Source: an uncultured Coriobacteriaceae bacterium (GTDB lineage: Bacteria > Actinomycetota > Coriobacteriia > Coriobacteriales > Coriobacteriaceae). Taken from it: a stretch of 64,000 nt of DNA. Position numbers and translations under genes: made by a program. How positions within the stretch are numbered: the first letter of the stretch is position 1; every line of letters begins with the position of its first letter. The notes beneath the pieces were generated by a model that saw nothing but the letters and a program-made list of their open reading frames with translations, was not told the origin of the DNA and searched no databases. The stretch spans positions 1 to 64,000 of the forward strand of contig CALUIM010000014.1 in assembly GCA_944320725.1 (NCBI GenBank), written 5' to 3'. Shown piece after piece: positions 59,026 to 64,000 of this stretch.

Positions 59026-59610
59026 ATGGAGATCATCGTATCGGGACGCAAGACCACGGTAACCGATGCCCTGCGCGCTCATGTTGACGAGAAGATCGGC
59101 GAGGCCCTCAAAGTTTTTGACATCGAGCCCATGACCTGCGACGTCGTACTTCGTTATGAGAAGAACCCTGCAAATCCCAAGCCGGCAATCGTTGAGGTTA
59201 CGGTGCGCGCCCGCGGCGCGGTGATTCGCGTGGCAGAGCATGGCGAGGACATGTACTCGGCCATCGATATGTCGGCCGACAAGGTGACCCGCCAGCTGCG
59301 CAAGTACAAGACCAAGGTGATCGACAATCGTCAGCAGGGCGCCTCTGCTGCCGAGGTTGCGCCTGTCGAGCGCGTTGATGATCTGGCCGACCTCCTCATC
59401 CCCGAGGAAGAAGACGATCAGCTCGTGCGCGAGAAGATCATTGAGATCACGCCCATGACCGAAGAGCAGGCGCTCATCCAGACCGATCTGCTGGGGCACG
59501 ACTTCTATGTCTTCGAGAATGCCACCACCGGCCTCATCAATGTGGTGTATCACCGTAAGAATGGTGGATATGGCATCATCAAGCCGAAGATTGAGGCGCT
59601 TGACGAGTAA
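59026..59610 (+). CDS. hpf: Ribosome hibernation-promoting factor, long form
   Basis: The protein (194 residues) has an N-terminal ribosome-binding domain (IIVSGRKTTVTDALRAHVDEKIGEAL ... MYSAIDMSADKVTRQLRKYKTK), a flexible acidic linker and a C-terminal dimerisation domain (MTEEQALIQTDLLGHDFYVFENATTGLINVVYHRKNGGYGIIKP). Long HPFs join two 70S ribosomes into inactive 100S particles in stationary phase. AAAAGGAG precedes the ATG. A terminator follows. A structured RNA candidate lies two genes upstream. Confidence 0.95.
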   Translation: MEIIVSGRKTTVTDALRAHVDEKIGEALKVFDIEPMTCDVVLRYEKNPANPKPAIVEVTVRARGAVIRVAEHGEDMYSAIDMSADKVTRQLRKYKTKVIDNRQQGASAAEVAPVERVDDLADLLIPEEEDDQLVREKIIEITPMTEEQALIQTDLLGHDFYVFENATTGLINVVYHRKNGGYGIIKPKIEALDE

Positions 59611-59637
59611 AATAACGCAGAAAGCATGCGTACAGGC

Positions 59638-59668
59638 GGCGGCCATCCATGCGGGTGGCCGCCTTGTT
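59638..59668 (+). terminator. Terminator of hpf
   Basis: GGCGGCCATCC (59638-59648) pairs with GGGTGGCCGCC (59653-59663) with one G-U, followed by TTGTTGTT. Confidence 0.8.
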
Positions 59669-59686
59669 GTTGAAAGGTGACATCGA

Positions 59687-60637
59687 ATGGCTGAGCACTC
59701 TGCCTCCGGTCACGCAAACCGTTACCGCATCGTGGTGGATACCTGCGCCGATCTCACGCCCGAGATCGCCGCGACTCTCGATGTGGATATCCTCGGGTTC
59801 CCGTATATCGTCGATGGCGTCGAGAAGACCGACGACATCTGGACCTCGATTACGCCCAAGGAGTTCTACGATCAGATCCGCTCCGGTGTGAAGATGTCCA
59901 CGTCGGCCATCTCGCTCGGCCGTTATCTGGAGTTCTTCACACAGTGCGCCGAGGAGGGCACGCCTACGGTGTATCTGTGCTTCACGAGTGCGCTCTCGTC
60001 GAGCTATGAGTTTGCGTGCCAGGCCGCCGAGCAGGTGCGCACCCAGTATCCCGCGTTCGAGCTCTACGTGGTAGACAACGCGCTGCCTTGTGCCTGCGGC
60101 GAGCTGCTGGCGCTCGAGGCGGTACGCCAGCGCGCCAACGGACTTTCCGCCGCTGAGCTCGCGGCATGGGCAGACGAGGCGAAGACGTACGTGCACGGGT
60201 ACTTTACCCTGGACAGCCTCGACTCGCTTGCTGCCGGCGGGCGCATCCCGCCTGCGGCGGCGCAGCTCTCCGCCAAGCTCGATGTGAAGGCATCGCTTTC
60301 GTTTGATCTGGCAGGCTCGCTCTCGCTCACGGGCGTGAGCCGCGGCCGCAAGAAGGCGCTCAAGGGCCTCGTCAAGTCGTTCCAAGAAAACTATGTGCTC
60401 GACACGTCGATGCCGCTCACCATCGTGACCGCCGATGCCGAGAAGGACGGCGACTGGGTGGAGGCTGCGGTGCGCAAGGAGCCGGGGTGCGCCGATCTCA
60501 CCATCATCCGCGGTTCGGTGGGACCCACCATCGGTGCCCACGTGGGTCCGGGTATGGTCGCCCTCATTTTCTGGGGCAAGAACCGTGCCGAGAAGATTTC
60601 GCTTTCAGACCGTATCGCCCGCCGCGTTCGCAGCTAA
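59687..60637 (+). CDS. DegV-family fatty-acid-binding protein
   Basis: DegV (FakB-type) proteins bind fatty acids and, with FakA kinase, feed exogenous fatty acids into phospholipids. This 316-residue protein has RIVVDTCADLTPEIA near residue 14, TSAISLGRYLEFF, the FTSALSSSYEFA segment near 105 that usually surrounds the lipid-binding Ser, VVDNALPCACG and SVGPTIGAHVGPG near 290. AAAGGTGA precedes the ATG. It is followed by a dehydrogenase 25 bp later, with no fakA gene in the window. Confidence 0.9.
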   Translation: MAEHSASGHANRYRIVVDTCADLTPEIAATLDVDILGFPYIVDGVEKTDDIWTSITPKEFYDQIRSGVKMSTSAISLGRYLEFFTQCAEEGTPTVYLCFTSALSSSYEFACQAAEQVRTQYPAFELYVVDNALPCACGELLALEAVRQRANGLSAAELAAWADEAKTYVHGYFTLDSLDSLAAGGRIPPAAAQLSAKLDVKASLSFDLAGSLSLTGVSRGRKKALKGLVKSFQENYVLDTSMPLTIVTADAEKDGDWVEAAVRKEPGCADLTIIRGSVGPTIGAHVGPGMVALIFWGKNRAEKISLSDRIARRVRS

Positions 60638-60661
60638 CAGGGCCTAACGAAGGAGAAGCAT

Positions 60662-61708
60662 ATGCAGAAGGTAGCGTTTATCGGAACCGGCATCATGGGC
60701 GCGCCCATCGCGGGGCACATCCTCGATGCGGGGTATCCGCTCACCGTGTTCAACCGCACACCCGAGAAGGCGCAGGGCCTCATTGAGCGCGGCGCGGTGT
60801 GGGCCGAGACCGCCGCGGACGCCGCGCGCGACGCCGACGTTGTGTTCACGATGGTGGGGTATCCCGAGGATGTCGAGGAGCTCTACCTGGCCGGTGCCGG
60901 CCTCATTGCCGCCTCGAAGCCCGGTGCCTACCTCATCGATCTCACGACGAGCGCGCCGTCGCTTGCGCGCGATATCGCCGAGGCATCGGCGGTTGAGGGC
61001 CGTGTCGCTTTCGACTGCCCGGTGACGGGCGGCGAGACAGGTGCCATCGCGGGGACGCTCACCGCGATCGTTGGCGCCACCGAGCAAACGATCGAGCCGG
61101 TCCGCGCGATTCTCGAGACGTTCACCTCGAAGATCTTCTGCTTCGGCCGCGCCGGGCAGGGACAGGCTGCCAAGCTTGCCAACCAGGTTGCGCTTGCCTC
61201 GTCGATGGTGGGCATGGCCGACGCGCTCTCGTTTGCCCAGCAGGAGGGGCTCGATCTGGCGCAGACGCGCGAGATGATCCTCGGCGGCACGGGCGCCTCG
61301 GGCGTGCTCGAGCAGTTGGCGCCTAAGGCGCTCGACGGCGACTGGAAGCCCGGCTTCATGGTCAAGCACTTCCTGAAGGACCTGGGCCTTGCGCTGGCAG
61401 ATGCCGAGGAGCGCGAGATCGCGCTGCCGGGCGCCGATACCGCGTTTGCCCTCTACGACATGCTCGATGCCATCGGCGGTGCCGAGTTGGGCACGCAGGC
61501 CATTACGTTGCTCTACCAGGAGGAAGCCGAGGCGGTTGCCGCGGGTCTCGACTGGTCGCTCTACACCAATGCCCATGAGCACGACGATGCATGCGGCTGC
61601 GGTCACGACCATGGCGACCACGATCACGAGTGCACCTGCGGTCATCATCATGGCGATGGCGACCACGAGTGCACCTGCGGCGAGGGCCATCACCACCACG
61701 GGGAGTAG
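60662..61708 (+). CDS. 3-hydroxyisobutyrate dehydrogenase-like NAD(P)-dependent enzyme with His/Cys-rich repeat tail
   Basis: Residues 1-300 are a complete 6-phosphogluconate/3-hydroxyisobutyrate-type dehydrogenase: Rossmann start KVAFIGTGIMGAPIA, DCPVTGGETGA near residue 119, GQGQAAKLANQ near 165 with the catalytic Lys region, and KDLGLALADA near 239. Such enzymes oxidise or reduce 2- or 3-hydroxy acids. The last 44 residues (305-348) contain 14 His and 6 Cys, arranged as three near-repeats of about 13 residues starting CxCG (CGCGHDHGDHDHE, CTCGHHHGDGDHE, CTCGEGHHHHGE). This tail should bind nickel, zinc or another soft metal and is not part of the family. AAGGAG precedes the ATG. Substrate is unknown. 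Confidence 0.85.
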   Translation: MQKVAFIGTGIMGAPIAGHILDAGYPLTVFNRTPEKAQGLIERGAVWAETAADAARDADVVFTMVGYPEDVEELYLAGAGLIAASKPGAYLIDLTTSAPSLARDIAEASAVEGRVAFDCPVTGGETGAIAGTLTAIVGATEQTIEPVRAILETFTSKIFCFGRAGQGQAAKLANQVALASSMVGMADALSFAQQEGLDLAQTREMILGGTGASGVLEQLAPKALDGDWKPGFMVKHFLKDLGLALADAEEREIALPGADTAFALYDMLDAIGGAELGTQAITLLYQEEAEAVAAGLDWSLYTNAHEHDDACGCGHDHGDHDHECTCGHHHGDGDHECTCGEGHHHHGE

Positions 61709-61714
61709 CGCCGC

Positions 61715-62173
61715 ATGACCGATCCGGCATTCATCATCTGTTTCGCCCTGCTGTTCGTCTTTAGCATCTATATTGGGTTTGCCATCGGCAACCGCGCGGG
61801 CGAGCACGCGCTCACCAACCGTGCGTACTGGCTCTATAACGCTGCAGCGATTGCAATCTGCGTACTCGTCACGGCGTTTGTGCCCCTGCCGGCGATGCTC
61901 TACGCAACGCCGTTGGGGTTGCTGGCAGGCGCGCTCATGGGGCTCAAGATGGGCTTTGGCGAGTCGATCGGCCCGTGGAAGATGGTCGATCGGTTCTTCA
62001 ATCGCAATCGTGGGCATCAGCGCACAACCGAGACGGGGAGCGGTCGTGCGCGCCGCGAGCGCCGGCGCACCGGCGAGCGCGAGCCCGATCTTATTTCGGT
62101 CGAATCTCGTAACACTACATCGCGTGCGGGGCAGCAGGACGCTTCCGCAGCAAACAAGCGCAAGAAGAGGTAG
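61715..62173 (+). CDS. Hypothetical membrane protein with basic tail
   Basis: This 152-residue protein has three hydrophobic segments (FIICFALLFVFSIYIGFAIG, LYNAAAIAICVLVTAFV and MLYATPLGLLAGALMGLKMG) and then a 60-residue hydrophilic Arg/Thr/Ser-rich C-terminus ending NKRKKR. The GGGGAG ribosome-binding site lies in the end of the preceding gene, whose stop is 6 bp before the ATG, so the genes are co-transcribed. A positively charged cytosolic tail suggests RNA, DNA or lipid contact. The family was not recognised. Confidence 0.7.
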   Translation: MTDPAFIICFALLFVFSIYIGFAIGNRAGEHALTNRAYWLYNAAAIAICVLVTAFVPLPAMLYATPLGLLAGALMGLKMGFGESIGPWKMVDRFFNRNRGHQRTTETGSGRARRERRRTGEREPDLISVESRNTTSRAGQQDASAANKRKKR

Positions 62174-62181
62174 GTACGTTT

Positions 62182-62877
62182 ATGGCAGAACAGAAGGAAC
62201 GCGAGCTCACACAGGAGGAAGCCGAGCAGCTGGGCAAGATCGAGCACGACGCCGATGCCCTGGCCGCCCTCATCGAGGATCTGGGCAGCTCGAGCAGGCG
62301 CAAACGTCAGCTTGCAGCACGCGTCGTGGCGCTCGTGGCAGAGCGCGATGCGGAGCTGCTTGCGCCCTATATCTCCGAGCTCATCGATGCCCTCTATCGG
62401 CCCGAGGCGCAGACGCGCTGGGAGGTGCTCGACGCGCTCGTGATCATGGTTCCCAACCATGCGAAGGAGATCGGCGCGGCATTCGAGGGTGCCGAGGCGG
62501 CGCTGTTCGACGAGCTCTCCTCGACGCTTCGTCTCTCGGCGTTCACCCTGCTTACCACCTGGGGTGCTACGGAGCGCGGCCGCTCCAAGAAGGTGTGGCC
62601 CGTGATCGATGAGGCTATCCAGTGCTATCACGGCGACCTTGAGTATCGCGATATGCTCGCCTGCTTGCACGCATTTGCCACGGGCAAGATCTCGGGCGAT
62701 GTAGCCGCCGAGCTTGCCGGTCGCTTGCAGTTCGATGCGCAAAACGGCAAGGGTGCCTACCTCAAGGCGCGCTCGGCCGAGATTTACGACATGCTCGTCA
62801 AGCGATTCAAACTCGAGGCGCCCAAGCGCCGTGTGCGCGCCGCGGCGACCAGCGACGACGTGGACGACGAGGAGTAA
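62182..62877 (+). CDS. Hypothetical HEAT-like repeat protein
   Basis: The 231-residue protein is entirely helical, with repeated Ala/Leu/Glu helix pairs (IEDLGSSSRRKRQLAARVVALVAERDAELLAPYISELIDALYRPEAQTRWEVLDALVIM in segments) typical of HEAT/armadillo folds, followed by DMLVKRFKLEAPKRRV and an acidic end. No membrane segment or catalytic motif is seen. AGAGGTAGG precedes the ATG; it is 8 bp after the membrane protein and 3 bp before isocitrate dehydrogenase, so all four genes form an operon. A scaffold role is inferred from fold only. Confidence 0.72.
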   Translation: MAEQKERELTQEEAEQLGKIEHDADALAALIEDLGSSSRRKRQLAARVVALVAERDAELLAPYISELIDALYRPEAQTRWEVLDALVIMVPNHAKEIGAAFEGAEAALFDELSSTLRLSAFTLLTTWGATERGRSKKVWPVIDEAIQCYHGDLEYRDMLACLHAFATGKISGDVAAELAGRLQFDAQNGKGAYLKARSAEIYDMLVKRFKLEAPKRRVRAAATSDDVDDEE

Positions 62878-62880
62878 CCC

Positions 62881-63972
62881 ATGGCGCATGACGTGGTGCT
62901 CATTCCCGGTGACGGCATAGGCCCCGAGATCTGCGACGCCATGTGCCGCGTGGTGGACGCTGCCGGCGCGGATATTGCTTGGCATGAGGTCGAGGCGGGC
63001 GCCGGTGCCATCGAGCACTATGGTACGCCGCTGCCGCCGCAGGTGATTGATGCGGTGCGCGAGGTGGGCGTTGCCATCAAGGGTCCGGTGACCACGCCGG
63101 TGGGCACGGGGTTCCGCAGCATCAACGTGGCGCTGCGCCAGGAGTTTGATCTCTATGCTTGCGTGCGTCCCTGCCATTCGCTTCCCGGCGACGGGTCGCG
63201 CTATCGGGATATCGACCTCGTGGTGATTCGCGAGAACACCGAGGATCTCTATGCGGGTATCGAGTTCGAGCCCGATGATCCGGCGGTCGAGCGTCTCGGC
63301 GAGCTTATCGAGGCGTCGGGACAGCGGCGCATGAAGGCGGGTTCCGCCATCTCCATCAAGCCTATCTCGCCGGAGGGCTCGCGGCGCATCGTGCGCTATG
63401 CTTTCGAGTATGCGCGGAGCCACGGCCGCCGCAAGGTGACCGCGGTGCATAAGGCGAACATCATGAAGGCCACGGACGGGCTGTTCTTGCGCATTGCGCG
63501 CGAGGTTGCGGCAGACTACCCCGACATCGCATTTGAAGACAAGATCGTTGACGCTGCCTGCATGGGGCTCGTTCAGCATCCCGAGGACTTCGATGTCCTC
63601 GTACTGCCTAATCTGTACGGCGATATCGTCTCCGATTTGTGTGCGGGGCTTGTAGGCGGGCTCGGCATGGCGCCGGGTGCCAATATGGGCGAGGGGTGCG
63701 CCGTCTTCGAGGCAACGCATGGCTCGGCGCCTGATATCGCGGGTAAGGATATCGCCAACCCCACCGCCGAGATTCTTTCTGCCGCGATGCTGCTCGACTA
63801 TCTGGGCGAGACAGATGCCGCGCAACGCGTGCGCAGCGCGGTTGCCGCAACACTTGCTGCCGGCGAGCAGGTAACTGCCGATGTGCGCCGTGCGCTCACG
63901 GGGTCTACCGAGGGCGCAGTAGGCACGCGCGCGTTTGCCGACGCCGTGATCGCCCATATCGCGCGGGCATAA
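62881..63972 (+). CDS. NAD-dependent isocitrate/isopropylmalate dehydrogenase family protein
   Basis: This 363-residue enzyme has the isocitrate/3-isopropylmalate dehydrogenase order: LIPGDGIGPEICDAM near residue 7, IKGPVTTPVGTGFRSINVALRQEFDLYACVRP near 72, VIRENTEDLYAGIE near 118, KANIMK near 195, the YGDIVSDLCAGLVGGLGMAPGANM catalytic Asp region near 245 and EATHGSAPDIAGK near 278. Serine-x-Asn in the RSINVALR region and ENTEDLYAG favour NAD-isocitrate dehydrogenase (eukaryotic IDH3-like) over LeuB. GAGGAG precedes the ATG. In an anaerobe it would serve 2-oxoglutarate synthesis. Its stop lies 28 bp before the window end. Confidence 0.88.
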   Translation: MAHDVVLIPGDGIGPEICDAMCRVVDAAGADIAWHEVEAGAGAIEHYGTPLPPQVIDAVREVGVAIKGPVTTPVGTGFRSINVALRQEFDLYACVRPCHSLPGDGSRYRDIDLVVIRENTEDLYAGIEFEPDDPAVERLGELIEASGQRRMKAGSAISIKPISPEGSRRIVRYAFEYARSHGRRKVTAVHKANIMKATDGLFLRIAREVAADYPDIAFEDKIVDAACMGLVQHPEDFDVLVLPNLYGDIVSDLCAGLVGGLGMAPGANMGEGCAVFEATHGSAPDIAGKDIANPTAEILSAAMLLDYLGETDAAQRVRSAVAATLAAGEQVTADVRRALTGSTEGAVGTRAFADAVIAHIARA

Positions 63973-64000
63973 CGCGCGTGGTGGTTCTGTCGCGGTTCGC

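Overview
The window looks like chromosomal DNA from a high-GC anaerobic actinobacterium of the class Coriobacteriia, most likely Collinsella or a close relative. This is inferred from gene content and style: a single-chain pyruvate:ferredoxin oxidoreductase, rubrerythrin, a LuxR regulator with a multi-membrane-span N-terminus, a comF / structured RNA / hpf neighbourhood, frequent GTG and TTG starts with strong Shine-Dalgarno sites, and TATACT/TATAAT -10 boxes. No rRNA, CRISPR array, complete insertion sequence or prophage was found. Nearly all genes are on the + strand.

1-2,040: the left edge carries the C-terminal part of a type I restriction specificity subunit (HsdS) with an abnormal end, a 21-bp-stem hairpin, a 10-bp-phased repeat array and an AAA ATPase of lower GC than the rest. 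This is the only stretch that looks like accessory DNA. 2,040-14,100: PFOR, a lipoprotein on the minus strand, then carbamate kinase, a membrane-LuxR regulator, a Tat-exported lipoprotein amidohydrolase and a dimethylarginine dimethylaminohydrolase, which together suggest methylated-arginine and amide catabolism. A C39-type peptidase follows.

14,280-24,900: phospholipase C-like protein, UMF1 transporter, QueT with a structured leader, a glycosyltransferase coupled to a LytS/LytT-type two-component system, a phosphodiesterase, tRNA-Asp, an Rrf2 regulator, an unusual MutY, rubrerythrin and endonuclease III. 24,900-39,330: RmuC, a RelB/PIN toxin-antitoxin pair, Mfd, PcrA, BrnQ, ROK sugar kinase, family II pyrophosphatase and NhaA. 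39,500-47,200: aminotransferase, two membrane-anchored proteins, a STAS protein, TatA/B-TatC, HypA-HypB, a cysteine-free ArsC-like protein and an XRE/DUF4097 pair.

47,200-64,000: a roughly 540-bp gene-free stretch with a 150-bp inverted-repeat element, topoisomerase I, two zinc-ribbon membrane proteins, the tmk-holB-ricT operon, comF, a probable raiA-type structured RNA, a solute-binding lipoprotein, long-form HPF, DegV, a hydroxyisobutyrate-dehydrogenase-like enzyme with a His/Cys-rich repeat tail, two unknown proteins and an isocitrate dehydrogenase.

The most notable non-protein signals are four copies of a conserved hairpin core set inside four unrelated gene-end stems, the RNA candidate between comF and hpf, two unrelated inverted-repeat-bounded elements of about 150 bp, and a leader with mutually exclusive hairpins before the XRE gene. 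No clearly new multi-gene system was recognised.
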